Shown: positions 1 through 9,322, counted from the stretch's first letter. The stretch is 64,000 nucleotides of DNA from CAZFPA01 sp964520975 (GCA_964520975.1 CAZFPA010000001.1:1-64000); one strand, 5' to 3'. Numbers and translations: made by a program. The notes: a model not told the origin generated them from the sequence alone.

Positions 1-382
1 CGGTTTCCTTCATGAGCTCATGCTGCTGATAAATGCTGTAGAACAGCGTCGAGGTGAAGGCATCAAAGCCATGCTCTGCCGCGAATTTCGCGGTCTGTTC
101 CAAACGCCAGGTATAGCACATGCGGCAGCGGCCATTCGGTTCCGCTTCCGCCGGCAGAGCCTTTTGCAGGAATTCCCGCAGCTGATAATTCTCATCCGTA
201 TGGATTTCCATATTGCTTTTAGCGGCAAACTCCCTGGCGGTCTCCAGACGATGCTCCCATTCCTTATAGGGATGAATATTCGGGTTGAAAAAATAGCCTG
301 TCGGCTCTATGCCCTCTTCCCGTAAACGCTTGACGGGATAGCAGGAGCAGGGGCCGCAGCACATATGCAGTAACAATTTCAT
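1..382 (-). CDS. queH: Epoxyqueuosine reductase QueH (3' end cut by window)
   Basis: Only the first 127 residues are in the window; the gene continues past base 1. The protein opens with MKLLLHMCCGPCSCYP, the Cys-Cys motif of QueH (DUF208), and later carries a CRMCY motif. Both cysteine pairs are expected to hold the metal/Fe-S centre of this non-cobalamin epoxyqueuosine reductase, which performs the last step of queuosine synthesis in tRNA. The ATG at 382 is preceded by a weak GAGG Shine-Dalgarno. It lies 15 bases downstream of ruvB and is probably cotranscribed with the ruv genes, an order common in anaerobic Bacillota. The family call rests on the N-terminal motifs and is secure even without the C-terminus. 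Confidence 0.93.
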   Translation of the reverse strand, partial: MKLLLHMCCGPCSCYPVKRLREEGIEPTGYFFNPNIHPYKEWEHRLETAREFAAKSNMEIHTDENYQLREFLQKALPAEAEPNGRCRMCYTWRLEQTAKFAAEHGFDAFTSTLFYSIYQQHELMKET

Positions 383-397
383 AATACGATTCCTCAC

Positions 398-1405
398 TCA
401 GTCCATGGGATAGGGTATATTCATGTGCGCATACCCGGCCCGCGTAACGATTCGGCCGCGCGGCGTACGGTTGATGAAACCCAGCTGCAGCAAATACGGC
501 TCATAGACATCTTCGATGGTATCCGTTTCCTCACTGATGGAAGCTGCCAGGGTATCCAGTCCGACCGGACCGCCGGCAAATTTCCGTATCATGGCATCCA
601 GCATACGCCGATCGGTATGATCTAGTCCGGCCTTGTCCACCTCAAGCATCTTCAATGCCTTGTCAGCCAGTACATCTGTGACAATGCCATCGCCCTCGAT
701 CTGTGCAAAATCCCGCACGCGCTTCAGCAGCCGATTTGCCACGCGAGGGGTCCCACGCGAACGGCGGGCAATTTCCATCGCTCCGCGCTCCTCGATGGGA
801 ATTTCCAAAATCTCAGCCGCCCGCTTGATGATATGCACCAAAGCCTCCGGCTCGTAGTACTCCAGCCGGGAAATCACCCCGAAACGATCCCGCAAGGGCG
901 CCGCCAGGGCTCCGGCCTTCGTTGTTGCTCCAATCAGTGTAAAAGGAGCAATGTCCAATCGTATCGACCGGGCACTCGGCCCCTTTCCGATGATGATATC
1001 CAAGGCGAAATCCTCCATCGCCGAATAGAGGACCTCCTCGACACTGCGCGAAAGGCGGTGAATTTCATCAATAAAAAGAACATCCCGCTCGCCAAGATTG
1101 GTGAGCAGTGCAGCCAGATCCCCGGAGCGCTCGATAGCCGGTCCGGAGGTTACGCGAAAATTCACGCCCAGTTCGTTGGCAATAATAGCGGCCAGCGTCG
1201 TCTTGCCCAATCCCGGCGGCCCATAGAGCAGCACATGATCCAGAGCCTCACCGCGTGACAGTGCCGCTTTGACAAAAATCGACAGGTTTTCCTTTACCTT
1301 ATCCTGTCCAATATACTCATTGAGCTTGCGCGGCCGCAGACTGTACTGCCAGGCATCCGCCTGCTGCTCGTCCATAGCCACGATACGGCCCTCTGTATCC
1401 TCCAC
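398..1405 (-). CDS. ruvB: Holliday junction branch migration helicase RuvB
   Basis: Motor ATPase of the RuvAB complex, which drives branch migration of Holliday junctions. At 335 residues it has the normal family length. The Walker A motif GPPGLGKTT lies at residues 62-70 and Walker B (DEIH) near 113-116. A typical C-terminal winged-helix segment ends near the sequence RGRIVTRAGYAHM. The start is GTG at 1405: GGAGG lies nine bases upstream and overlaps the end of ruvA, while the next ATG (residue 11) lacks a comparable site. It follows ruvA with a three-base gap, so the two are translated from one message. Nothing is missing or unusual. Confidence 0.98.
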   Translation of the reverse strand: MEDTEGRIVAMDEQQADAWQYSLRPRKLNEYIGQDKVKENLSIFVKAALSRGEALDHVLLYGPPGLGKTTLAAIIANELGVNFRVTSGPAIERSGDLAALLTNLGERDVLFIDEIHRLSRSVEEVLYSAMEDFALDIIIGKGPSARSIRLDIAPFTLIGATTKAGALAAPLRDRFGVISRLEYYEPEALVHIIKRAAEILEIPIEERGAMEIARRSRGTPRVANRLLKRVRDFAQIEGDGIVTDVLADKALKMLEVDKAGLDHTDRRMLDAMIRKFAGGPVGLDTLAASISEETDTIEDVYEPYLLQLGFINRTPRGRIVTRAGYAHMNIPYPMD

Positions 1406-1408
1406 TGC

Positions 1409-2011
1409 TTAATTCCTCCCCGCAAATTCTTTCAGGGCAAACTTGATGACAGCCTCTACTGTCTTGAGCTTTGCCGCCTTTTTGAGCACCGGTGCGATCT
1501 CTGCCTGCGTATAGCCCAGCGAAAGCAGTGCAGCCGATGCCTCTGACAGAATATCGTCGCCCACTGGCTCCTGGAGCCCCTCGAGATCAAGCGCTTCCTC
1601 GGTCCCACCGGCAAACGAAACCTTGTCCTTGAGCTCCAGTATGAGCCGCTCCGCCGATTTCTTGCCAATCCCCGGCAGTTTCGTGAGCACAGAAGCCTGT
1701 TTCTGCTGGATGGCCCGGCAGAGGCTCTCCACAGTAATCGCCGACAAAATGCCCAGCGCTACCTTAGGCCCCACGCCGGAAACAGAAATGAGCAGCTGGA
1801 ACAGATCATATTCCTGCTGACTGTAAAAGCCGTAGAGCAGCATTGCATCCTCCCGCACACTCAGATGGGTGAACAGCATTGCCTCTTCGCCCAAGCGCAG
1901 GTGATTGCGGGTCGAACCGGCCACAAAAACCCGATAGCCCACTCCCTGCACATCCAGCAGGCAGTAGTCGGTCAAAAGATGCGTCACTTTACCGCGCAGA
2001 TAACCAATCAT
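1409..2011 (-). CDS. ruvA: Holliday junction DNA-binding protein RuvA
   Basis: Tetrameric junction-binding subunit that loads RuvB onto Holliday junctions. The 200-residue protein begins with the OB-fold signature MIGYLRGKVTHL. It carries the helix-hairpin-helix segments around SVSGVGPKVAL and LPGIGKKSAERL, and ends in the domain III three-helix bundle that contacts RuvB. The ATG at 2011 has AAGAGGAG seven bases upstream. It sits between ruvC and ruvB, with gaps of 14 and three bases, in the usual ruvCAB order. No anomaly was seen. Confidence 0.98.
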   Translation of the reverse strand: MIGYLRGKVTHLLTDYCLLDVQGVGYRVFVAGSTRNHLRLGEEAMLFTHLSVREDAMLLYGFYSQQEYDLFQLLISVSGVGPKVALGILSAITVESLCRAIQQKQASVLTKLPGIGKKSAERLILELKDKVSFAGGTEEALDLEGLQEPVGDDILSEASAALLSLGYTQAEIAPVLKKAAKLKTVEAVIKFALKEFAGRN

Positions 2012-2025
2012 CCCGAATCTCCTCT

Positions 2026-2520
2026 TTACAATTTATTTCGCCAGGCCAGGCTGTTCATGCAATGCGTCGTACAGATCGCAATCGCCAGTGCATCCGCTAC
2101 ATCATCCGGATGCGGCGGCTTTGGCAGATGCAGAATCTTCGTAACCATGTAGATGACCTGATCCTTGGTGGCCTTACCATAGCCTGTCACAGCCTGTTTA
2201 ACCTGCAGCGGCGTGCGTTCCACCAGCTCCAGACCGTTCTTGGCCGCTGTCAGCAGCACAATGCCGCGTGCCTGCCCTACCGGAATCGCCGTTGTCACAT
2301 TGCGGTTAAAAAACAGCTGCTCCACCCCCATGACATCCGGGTGATATTCCTTGATAAGTGCATCCAGCCCATCGTAAAGCTTCATGAGCCGATCTTCCAT
2401 ACGGGCTTTGGGACTCGTCGTGACCGCACCATATTCATGTGCGATCAGACGGCTTCCCTGGGATTCTACGAAACCATAGCCGCAGATTGCCGTTCCCGGA
2501 TCTATTCCTAATGCCAGCAT
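2026..2520 (-). CDS. ruvC: Crossover junction endodeoxyribonuclease RuvC
   Basis: Resolvase that cuts Holliday junctions moved by RuvAB. The 164 residues start MLALGIDPGTAICGYG, placing the first catalytic Asp at residue 7. The second acidic residue is in GVEQLFFNRN (near residue 68) and the last pair in HPDDVADALA near the C-terminus, so the four-acid RNase H-like active site is complete. A GGAG lies eight bases before the ATG. It is the first ruv gene and is separated from yebC by a strong hairpin (2542-2592), so ruvCAB may be partly uncoupled from yebC. Confidence 0.97.
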   Translation of the reverse strand: MLALGIDPGTAICGYGFVESQGSRLIAHEYGAVTTSPKARMEDRLMKLYDGLDALIKEYHPDVMGVEQLFFNRNVTTAIPVGQARGIVLLTAAKNGLELVERTPLQVKQAVTGYGKATKDQVIYMVTKILHLPKPPHPDDVADALAIAICTTHCMNSLAWRNKL

Positions 2521-2541
2521 TCAATCTTCTCCAAACAAGAA

Positions 2542-2592
2542 AGGCTGCTGCGCAAAAAGCTCCCCTGCCGGGACGGCTTAGCGCAACAGCCT
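2542..2592 (-). terminator. Hairpin between yebC and ruvC, probable partial terminator
   Basis: Inverted repeat with 12-base arms (2542-2553 and 2581-2592, one mismatch) enclosing a second small hairpin of TCCC/GGGA type. Read leftward, the arm is followed by TTCTTGTTT, which is T-rich but not a clean T run. It could end most yebC transcripts or act as an attenuator before ruvC. Confidence 0.6.
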
Positions 2593-2604
2593 GCTCTACT
2601 ATTT

Positions 2605-3339
2605 TTACTCTTCCTCGTCTACCTCATAGTTGCTGTAGACATTCTGCACATCATCGTGCTCCTCGAGTGCGTCGACGAGATTCATCATCTTTTCCGCGTC
2701 CTTACCCTCGAGCTTCACCGTTGTATCCGGCACCATCGTGACTTCAGCCGAAGCCGTCTCGATGCCCTTTTCCGCCAAAGCATTCGCAATGGCATCATAG
2801 TCAGCCGGTGCACCAGTGATTTCAAAGGAATCTTCCTCTGCCTTGAAATCTTCAGCCCCTGCCTCTAACGAAAGCTCCATGAGTGCATCTTCATCATCAT
2901 AGACTTCCTTGTCGACCAGGAAAACTGACTTCTGTTTGAACATCCAGCCTACGCAGCCGGTCTCCCCCATATTGCCGCCATGCTTGGAAAACAGGTGGCG
3001 TACATCTGCAGCCGTACGGTTGCGGTTGTCCGTCAGAATATCGAGCATGATTGCCGAGCCGCCCGGGCCATAGCCCTCATAAACAAGCTCCTCATAATTA
3101 CTGCCATCCGAAGCTCCCAGGCCCTTTTGAATAGCACGCTGGATATTGTCCTTCGGAATATTGTTGGCCTTGGCCTTGGAAAGGGCCAGCTTCAGACGCA
3201 TGTTGCCAACAGGGTCGCCGCCGCCCATGCGAACCGCGATGGTGATCTCGCGACCTATCTTTGTAGTGACCTTGCCGCGAATTGCATCATTCGCGCCTTT
3301 TTTTCTCTTGATGTTTGCCCATTTGGAATGTCCTGACAT
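2605..3339 (-). CDS. yebC: YebC/PmpR family translation/transcription factor
   Basis: Conserved 244-residue YebC family protein, known as a DNA-binding regulator (PmpR) in some species and as a ribosome-associated factor helping proline-rich translation in others. The family signature MSGHSKWANIKRKKG is at the N-terminus. The acidic C-terminus ends in DEEE. A longer reading frame extends upstream to 3489, but the signature methionine at 3339 is preceded by AAGGAG at good spacing, so the upstream 50 codons are untranslated leader. The leader contains an inverted copy of the dispersed promoter repeat (3439-3500). Clustering with ruvCAB is common in bacteria. Confidence 0.95.
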   Translation of the reverse strand: MSGHSKWANIKRKKGANDAIRGKVTTKIGREITIAVRMGGGDPVGNMRLKLALSKAKANNIPKDNIQRAIQKGLGASDGSNYEELVYEGYGPGGSAIMLDILTDNRNRTAADVRHLFSKHGGNMGETGCVGWMFKQKSVFLVDKEVYDDEDALMELSLEAGAEDFKAEEDSFEITGAPADYDAIANALAEKGIETASAEVTMVPDTTVKLEGKDAEKMMNLVDALEEHDDVQNVYSNYEVDEEE

Positions 3340-3438
3340 GAACGAACCGCTCCTTCTTGTAATTCGGAATAAGATTTCCCCTGCCCATTTTGTGGCAGGC
3401 ATAATCAAAAATGACAGGCGGTGAGCTGATATCCCCCA

Positions 3439-3500
3439 CCTTGTTGAAACGTCAAATGGCAGGCTTTTCTTCGAAAAACCCTTGAACAATAACGTTATAA
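3439..3500 (+). repeat. Dispersed promoter-like repeat, inverted copy (F)
   Basis: Read on the plus strand, this segment (CCTTGTTGAAACG to GAACAATAACGTTATAA) aligns without gaps to the copy at 30351-30414. By hand about 44 of 64 positions agree; the ends match well and the stem-loop centre has diverged. It is the only copy that does not face the gene beside it, lying in the long leader of yebC and pointing toward the end of tyrS. Confidence 0.6.
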
Positions 3501-3515
3501 AAAACTAACTTTTAT

Positions 3516-3544
3516 ATTTTATCACACTTTACCGTTTTTCGCAA
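3516..3544 (-). promoter_or_regulatory. Probable yebC promoter
   Basis: On the minus strand, TTGCGA (3539-3544) and TAAAAT (3516-3521) are separated by 17 bases just after the tyrS stop codon. This would give a leader of about 170 bases in front of yebC. The -35 variant TTGCGA is the same as in the dispersed repeats. Confidence 0.6.
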
Positions 3545-3546
3545 AA

Positions 3547-4767
3547 TCACGCTTTTACGAGACGATAATACTTTTTCTTGCCTTTTTTGACCAGGGCGGC
3601 ACCGTCCTGGAAGCTTTCCGCCGAGAGCACCATATCGACATCGCTGACCTTCACGTCATTGAGGGTCAGACCATTCTGCTGGATCAGCCGGCGACCTTCG
3701 CTCTTCGAAGCAAAAACGCCCTGCTGCGTAAGCACGTCAAGCAGTTTGCTTCCCACAGCATCTGCTGAAAGCTCAATCGTCGGAATATCTGCGCTCACAC
3801 CCTGACCACCGAACATTGCCTCAGCCGCAGCCTTAGCTTTATCCGCCTCCGCCTCGCCATGAACGAGCTTCGTAACCTCATAAGCCAGGATTTTCTTGGC
3901 CTCGTTGATCTGCTGGTCCTTGAAGGAACCCAGGCGTCTGACCTCTTCCATCGGCAGGAAAGTGAGCAGTGCCAGGCATTTCTCCACATCTGCATCATCG
4001 ACATTGCGCCAGTACTGATAGAACTCATACGGCGATGTCTTTTCCGGGTCCAGCCACAGCGCGCCGCCAGCCGTCTTGCCCATTTTCTTGCCATCACTTT
4101 TCGTGAGCAGTGTAAAGGTCAGACCGTAGACCGGCTTAGCTTCCTTGCGGCGCACGAGCTCAACGCCCGCAATGATGTTCGACCACTGATCGTCGCCGCC
4201 CATCTCAAGCTTACAACCATAACGATGGTTGAGCTCCATGAAATCATACGCCTGCATGATCATGTAATTGAATTCCAGGAAGGTCAGTCCCTTTTCCATG
4301 CGCTGCTTGTAGCACTCTGCCGTAAGCATGCGATTGACCGAGAAATGCGGCCCGACATCCCGCAGCAGTTCAATGTAATTCAAAGCCCGCAGCCAGTCGC
4401 CATTATTGACCATCAGCGCCCGGCCCTCATTGAAATCAATAAAGCGCTGCATCTGTTTCTTGAAGCAGTTGCAGTTATGCTCGATCATTTCATCGGTAAG
4501 CATCTTGCGCATATCGCTCCGTCCCGAAGGATCCCCTACCGTACCGGTGCCGCCACCGACAAGGCAGATAGGCCGGTGACCGGCCCGCTGCATGTGCGCC
4601 ATGGCCATAAGGCCGAGGAAATGTCCGACATGAAGGCTGTCCGCGGTGGGATCAAAGCCGATATAAAAAGTAACCTTTTCATTTTCCAGCAGGGAGCGCA
4701 CCTCTTCTTCATTGGTGCACTGCTGGATAAATCCACGTTCCTTTAAAGTATCAAATACGTTTGCCAA
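3547..4767 (-). CDS. tyrS: Tyrosyl-tRNA synthetase
   Basis: Charges tRNA-Tyr. The 406-residue protein has the class I HIGH-type motif HVGH near residues 47-50, within PTADSLHVGH. The KMSKS-type motif is KSDGKKMGKT, and a C-terminal S4 RNA-binding domain (SEGRRLIQQNGLTLND) completes the bacterial TyrRS1 layout. The start is TTG at 4767, with GGAGAGG six bases upstream. Only 37 bases separate it from the penicillin-binding protein gene, so it is probably read from that gene's promoter. I saw no room for a T-box leader, which is unusual for a tyrS of Bacillota. Confidence 0.97.
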   Translation of the reverse strand: MANVFDTLKERGFIQQCTNEEEVRSLLENEKVTFYIGFDPTADSLHVGHFLGLMAMAHMQRAGHRPICLVGGGTGTVGDPSGRSDMRKMLTDEMIEHNCNCFKKQMQRFIDFNEGRALMVNNGDWLRALNYIELLRDVGPHFSVNRMLTAECYKQRMEKGLTFLEFNYMIMQAYDFMELNHRYGCKLEMGGDDQWSNIIAGVELVRRKEAKPVYGLTFTLLTKSDGKKMGKTAGGALWLDPEKTSPYEFYQYWRNVDDADVEKCLALLTFLPMEEVRRLGSFKDQQINEAKKILAYEVTKLVHGEAEADKAKAAAEAMFGGQGVSADIPTIELSADAVGSKLLDVLTQQGVFASKSEGRRLIQQNGLTLNDVKVSDVDMVLSAESFQDGAALVKKGKKKYYRLVKA

Positions 4768-4804
4768 AAAATCCTCTCCATTTCAAGTCATGATATATAT
4801 ACTG

Positions 4805-6883
4805 TTAATTCTTGCCTTTTGAAACCCCGCCGCCCGGTTCTGGTGCTGACGGAGCCGGTGCTGCCGGCTGGGCTGGCTGCTGCTTATCGGCCGCCTGTTT
4901 ATCAGCAGCTTTCTGCTTGGTCTCCTGCCCGGCCTTCTTGGCATCAGCCTTCTTATCCTTATCGGACTTCTTATCGTCCTCAATCTCGTCTACAGTATCG
5001 CCCTTGACAGCCGCTGAACCATCAAAGTTCTTGGCCGGAGCCGATCCCAGTGCCTTCTGCATGAAGGCCTTCCAGATTACGGCTGGTGTCCGGCCGCCCG
5101 TCATGCCATTCATGGCGGCATTGTTGTCATTACCGATCCATACGCCTACAACGAGGTCCGGCACATAGCCAACAAACCAGGCATCGCGATAATCACTTGT
5201 CGTACCGGTCTTGCCCGCTGCCGGACGGCCAATATTAGCTGCAGCACCGGTACCATGGGCAATGACCCCCATGAGCATACTGGTGAGCTCAGCCGCACTC
5301 GTCTCATTGATGACGCTGCGTTTCTTCGGCTCAGCCTGCTCCAGCACCTTGCCGTTGCGATCCAGCACCTTCACGATAGCCACCGGATCGACATGGACGC
5401 CCTTATTGGCAAAAGTACCATAGGCACTGGTCAGTTCCAGCGGTGTGACGCCCTTGGTGAGACCACCGAGCGCGGTTGCCAGATTGCGGTCATTTTGCGG
5501 TCCATCGAGCACAAAGGTCGAGATGCCCATTTCCTGCGCATAATAGATGGGTTTATCGATACCAAGCTTCTGCGCAATCTTTACGGTCGGCACATTCAGT
5601 GATTCCTCTGCAACCTTGCGCAGACTTACCTTCCCGTTAAAGGTACGCTCATAGTTCTGCGGAGTCCAATTGCCAATCGTAATCGGACTGTCATCAATGA
5701 TCGTAGACGGTGTGAATTTACTTTCGAGCGCCGCTGCGAATACGAACGGTTTGAAAGCCGACCCCGGCTGGCGCTCGGCCATCGTCGCCCGATTGAATTG
5801 ATCGGAGCCCCGGCCGCCTACCATGGCCTTGATATAGCCCGTATGCGGATCGATGGCCACCAGTGCCCCCTGCGGCTGCTTGATGCCATTGCTGTCCGTC
5901 GAATAGTTCGGCAGATTCTGCATCGCAGCCTCTGCAGCATGCTGCATATCCATATCCAGCGTGGTGTAGATCTTCAGGCCTTCCTTATAGACGGCATCCG
6001 CTCCGTATTTATCGATGAGCTTCTGCGTCACATAATCAATAAAGTAAGCCGCCGGTGTAGTATCCACCTTTTTCGCCGGCTTCACAATATTGAGCTTTTC
6101 CTTCTTTGTTTTCTCCGCGGTCGAAGTATTGATATAATTATATTTCTCCATCTGATCGAGCACAGTTCCCTTACGTTCCTGCGCCGCGGCCAGATTATTG
6201 ACCGGCGAATAATAATTCGGGCTCTTCGGGATACCGGCGAGCATCGCACATTCATTCAGTGTGAGATCCTCGACATTCTTGCCAAAATAGGTCTGCGCAG
6301 CGGCCTGTACACCGTACGCTCCCTGGCCGAAATAGATCTGGTTCAGATAAAGCTCCAGGATTTCCTGTTTCGTATACTGACGTTCAAGCTGCAATGCCAA
6401 AAAGACCTCCTGCACCTTGCGCTTGAGTGTACGCTCCTGTGTCAGATAGGCATTCTTGGCGAGCTGCTGTGTAATGGTCGAACCACCTTCAGAAACGCCG
6501 CGATCCGTAATATTTGCCCATACAGCACGCAGAATTCCCCGTGGGTCAACACCACTATGATCATAGAAACGCGCGTCCTCAACAGCAACGAATGCGTTCT
6601 GCAGATCCTTTGGAATCTGATTTATCTTTACGGGCACACGGTTCTCCGCCGCATGCACATTGGCGATTTCATTTCCATTGATATCATAAATCTGGGAAGA
6701 TGCCGGCGGACGGATATCATCCGTGAGATTCGGCTTTGTGTTCATGCTCGCTGTCAAAAAGCCACAGCCAATACCGACAAACATGACGGCAACGACGATT
6801 GCAAAGCCAAGAAAAATCCGGCGGGCATTGCTGCGCTTCTTTGGCTCCCTTGGATGACGGCTCGCACCTGTACGTTTTTCCAT
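4805..6883 (-). CDS. Class A penicillin-binding protein (PBP1A type)
   Basis: Bifunctional peptidoglycan glycosyltransferase/transpeptidase, 692 residues. A single membrane anchor is at residues 23-45. The GT51 domain has its catalytic Glu at 102 (VEDARFYDHSG) and the GGSTITQQ motif near 133-140. The transpeptidase domain has the acylated Ser in SAFK (375-378), SLN (428-430) and KTG (558-560), so both active sites are complete. From about residue 635 to the end the protein is a low-complexity tail rich in Lys, Asp, Ala, Gln and Pro, probably unstructured and outside the membrane. AAGGAGG precedes the ATG, and a promoter lies just upstream. Confidence 0.95.
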   Translation of the reverse strand: MEKRTGASRHPREPKKRSNARRIFLGFAIVVAVMFVGIGCGFLTASMNTKPNLTDDIRPPASSQIYDINGNEIANVHAAENRVPVKINQIPKDLQNAFVAVEDARFYDHSGVDPRGILRAVWANITDRGVSEGGSTITQQLAKNAYLTQERTLKRKVQEVFLALQLERQYTKQEILELYLNQIYFGQGAYGVQAAAQTYFGKNVEDLTLNECAMLAGIPKSPNYYSPVNNLAAAQERKGTVLDQMEKYNYINTSTAEKTKKEKLNIVKPAKKVDTTPAAYFIDYVTQKLIDKYGADAVYKEGLKIYTTLDMDMQHAAEAAMQNLPNYSTDSNGIKQPQGALVAIDPHTGYIKAMVGGRGSDQFNRATMAERQPGSAFKPFVFAAALESKFTPSTIIDDSPITIGNWTPQNYERTFNGKVSLRKVAEESLNVPTVKIAQKLGIDKPIYYAQEMGISTFVLDGPQNDRNLATALGGLTKGVTPLELTSAYGTFANKGVHVDPVAIVKVLDRNGKVLEQAEPKKRSVINETSAAELTSMLMGVIAHGTGAAANIGRPAAGKTGTTSDYRDAWFVGYVPDLVVGVWIGNDNNAAMNGMTGGRTPAVIWKAFMQKALGSAPAKNFDGSAAVKGDTVDEIEDDKKSDKDKKADAKKAGQETKQKAADKQAADKQQPAQPAAPAPSAPEPGGGVSKGKN

Positions 6884-6914
6884 GAGGACCCTCCTTCAAA
6901 TATATACGCCTTAT

Positions 6915-6943
6915 ATTCTATCATAAATCTACGCTTTTCGCAG
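6915..6943 (-). promoter_or_regulatory. Probable promoter for the PBP gene and tyrS
   Basis: CTGCGA (6938-6943) and TAGAAT (6915-6920) are 17 bases apart in the 62-base gap after mutS2, pointing toward the PBP gene. It is again a TGCGA-type -35. Confidence 0.55.
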
Positions 6944-6945
6944 TT

Positions 6946-9312
6946 TTATTTTAAGTCAACGACGGTGGCGCCCGTACCGCCTTCATTCATATCAGCAAAT
7001 GCCATGTGCAGCACATTGCGGTGATTTTTCAGATAGGCCTGTATTCCCTTGCGCAGTGCACCGGTTCCCTTCCCATGGATGATGAGTACCTGCGCCATGC
7101 CCGCTATGACAGCATCATCGAGGAATTTTCCGACAACGACCTCCGCCTCATCCACCATGAGACCGCGGATATCGATTTCCCGCTGAATGGAGGCTGTTTT
7201 CTGTAAAAGGTTTCCGGCCTGAGCCGCCTTCTTGGCCGGAGCCTCTTCAACATGTCCGCTCGACACGAATTTGCAGGCCGATGCCTTGAGATTCATTTTC
7301 ATGCTGCCAAGCTGCACCGTGAGCTCCTTGCCCTGGATGCCGACAACAGTTCCCTTCTGATCGAGCTTCGTCACATAGATGGTATCCCCTGCGCGCAAGG
7401 TCTTGAGATCGACCGGCTTCCGATAGGCCTTCTGTGATACGATTCCCGGCCGCACATGCTCCATGGAATCCTTGAGCTGATTGCGGGCATCCTGTATGGC
7501 CTGCTGCCGCTTCTGGATTCCCTGATCATTGAACTGATCCTTGAGCTGCTTGATAACCGATTCCGACTCACGGCGCGCCCGACGTACCAGTGCTGCACTT
7601 TCGTCCTTGGCCTTGCGCAGGATCTTGGCCCGTTTCTCTGAAAGCTCCTTTTTCATAGCCTCCACCTTGGTCTCAAGCTGTGCCGCACGCTGCTGCCGCT
7701 CCAATATATCGGCATTGCGCTGCTCATACATCATCTTCTCATTTTCCAGCTCATTGAGCACATGCTCGAACTGCGCATGATCCGCCTTGATGAGCTGACG
7801 GGCCCGTAAAATCAACGATTCGGCCAGGCCTAGCCGCTGGCTGATGGCAAACGCGTTACTTGCGCCCGGGATGCCAATGAGCAGCCGGTACGTCGGCCGC
7901 AGCGTCCGGACGTCGAATTCCACGCAGGCATTTTCAATGCCCTCGCGCGTATAGGCAAAGGTTTTGAGCTCTGAATAATGTGTTGTCGCCACTACACTGG
8001 CCTTCACACTCAGCAGCTGTTCCAATATGGCCATCGCGAGAGCCGCCCCCTCTTCCGGGTCCGTTCCCGCACCAAGTTCATCCAGGAGCAGCAGATCCTC
8101 AGCCTCCACCTTTTTCAGGATAGCCACAAGATGAGTCATGTGCGCAGAAAAGGTACTGAGGCTCTGCTCAATGCTCTGCTCATCACCGATATCCGCATAG
8201 ACATTCTGATACATTGCGATCTCCGAATCAGCGCCGACCGGCAAAAAGAGCCCGGACTGTGCCATGAGCACCAAAAGCCCAAGCGTCTTCATGCTTACGG
8301 TCTTACCACCTGTATTCGGTCCGGTGATGAGCAGCATGCGATTCTCCACACCCAGCTCGATATCAATAGGAACGACCTTGCCGGCCGCAATCAGCGGATG
8401 CCTTGCACTGCGGATACGCGTGCGGCCGGCATCGTTGAGCAGCGGCTCCACTGCCTGCATATCCCGCGCCAGACGCGCCTTGGCAAAGGAGAAATCCACC
8501 TGTGCCATGACCGTGCAATTGGCCAGAAGCACATCCTTATTTTTCTCAATCTGCTGCGACAAAGCCCGCAGGATGCGTTCGAGCTCCCGCTTTTCCGCCA
8601 GCAGCAGCTGCTTCACATCATTATTCAGATTGACGACCGCCATCGGCTCGATAAAGAGCGTAGAACCGCTCGCCGACTGGTCATGCACAACACCTGGGAA
8701 ATACTGGCGATACTCCTGTTTGATTGGCACAACATAGCGCTCATCGCGGATTGTCACAATCGCATCCTGAAAATATTTCTGATATTCCTGCGAATGCAGC
8801 ACAGAGGAAAGGTGCTCCTTGATGCGGGCCTGGGAGGTCTTGACCTCCCGACGGATGCGCCGCAGCTCGACGCTGGCATCATCACGGATAGCCCCATGCT
8901 CATCAATGGTATTTTCAATATTTCGTTCAAGCTGCCCAAGGATTTCGATTGACTGCGCCCAGCCCTTGAGTATCGGCGCCTCGATTTCCAGCTCCTTGAA
9001 AAAGCGCTTGATATTCCGCATTGCATACATCGTATTCATCACATCGGAGATCTCCGCCGCATCGAGAATGGCGCCAAGCTTTACCTTCTTGATGAGCTGA
9101 CGGATATCACGAATCCCGCCCAAGGGCGGCGACGATGTCTGGTAAACCCTTGCCGCCTCAGCAGTCTGGAGCATCCGCTCCTGCACTTCCTCGAAATCGC
9201 TGCTGGGCAGAAGCGCTGCCGCCAGTTCTTTTCCGAGTACAGAGCCGGCCTCCTGCTGCAAAAGCTCAGTAATACGACCGAATTCCAGTGTCTTTAGTGC
9301 TTCCTTTTCCAT
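6946..9312 (-). CDS. mutS2: Endonuclease MutS2 / ribosome-splitting factor
   Basis: 788-residue MutS2. The MutS-like core and lever precede an ABC ATPase with Walker A GPNTGGKT at 331-338 and a signature/Walker B region at ELGAGTDPEEGA. A coiled-coil clamp of charged residues spans roughly 510-610. A KOW-like segment and the C-terminal Smr nuclease domain (IDIRGL and HGKGTGALR) complete it. The family suppresses homologous recombination and, in Bacillus, splits collided ribosomes. The ATG at 9312 has AAGGGG six bases upstream. A partial copy of the dispersed repeat abuts the start (9323-9352). It follows the U32 gene by 110 bases. Confidence 0.97.
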   Translation of the reverse strand: MEKEALKTLEFGRITELLQQEAGSVLGKELAAALLPSSDFEEVQERMLQTAEAARVYQTSSPPLGGIRDIRQLIKKVKLGAILDAAEISDVMNTMYAMRNIKRFFKELEIEAPILKGWAQSIEILGQLERNIENTIDEHGAIRDDASVELRRIRREVKTSQARIKEHLSSVLHSQEYQKYFQDAIVTIRDERYVVPIKQEYRQYFPGVVHDQSASGSTLFIEPMAVVNLNNDVKQLLLAEKRELERILRALSQQIEKNKDVLLANCTVMAQVDFSFAKARLARDMQAVEPLLNDAGRTRIRSARHPLIAAGKVVPIDIELGVENRMLLITGPNTGGKTVSMKTLGLLVLMAQSGLFLPVGADSEIAMYQNVYADIGDEQSIEQSLSTFSAHMTHLVAILKKVEAEDLLLLDELGAGTDPEEGAALAMAILEQLLSVKASVVATTHYSELKTFAYTREGIENACVEFDVRTLRPTYRLLIGIPGASNAFAISQRLGLAESLILRARQLIKADHAQFEHVLNELENEKMMYEQRNADILERQQRAAQLETKVEAMKKELSEKRAKILRKAKDESAALVRRARRESESVIKQLKDQFNDQGIQKRQQAIQDARNQLKDSMEHVRPGIVSQKAYRKPVDLKTLRAGDTIYVTKLDQKGTVVGIQGKELTVQLGSMKMNLKASACKFVSSGHVEEAPAKKAAQAGNLLQKTASIQREIDIRGLMVDEAEVVVGKFLDDAVIAGMAQVLIIHGKGTGALRKGIQAYLKNHRNVLHMAFADMNEGGTGATVVDLK

Positions 9313-9322
9313 ATAGTACCCC

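Noticed and set aside
4768..4804. T-box leader before tyrS
   Set aside because: Only 37 bases separate tyrS from the upstream gene; there is no room or T-box motif.
5798..7024. Plus-strand open frame of about 400 codons across the PBP gene
   Set aside because: Antisense to a complete penicillin-binding protein and running across its promoter and start; composition reflects the coding strand's third-position bias.
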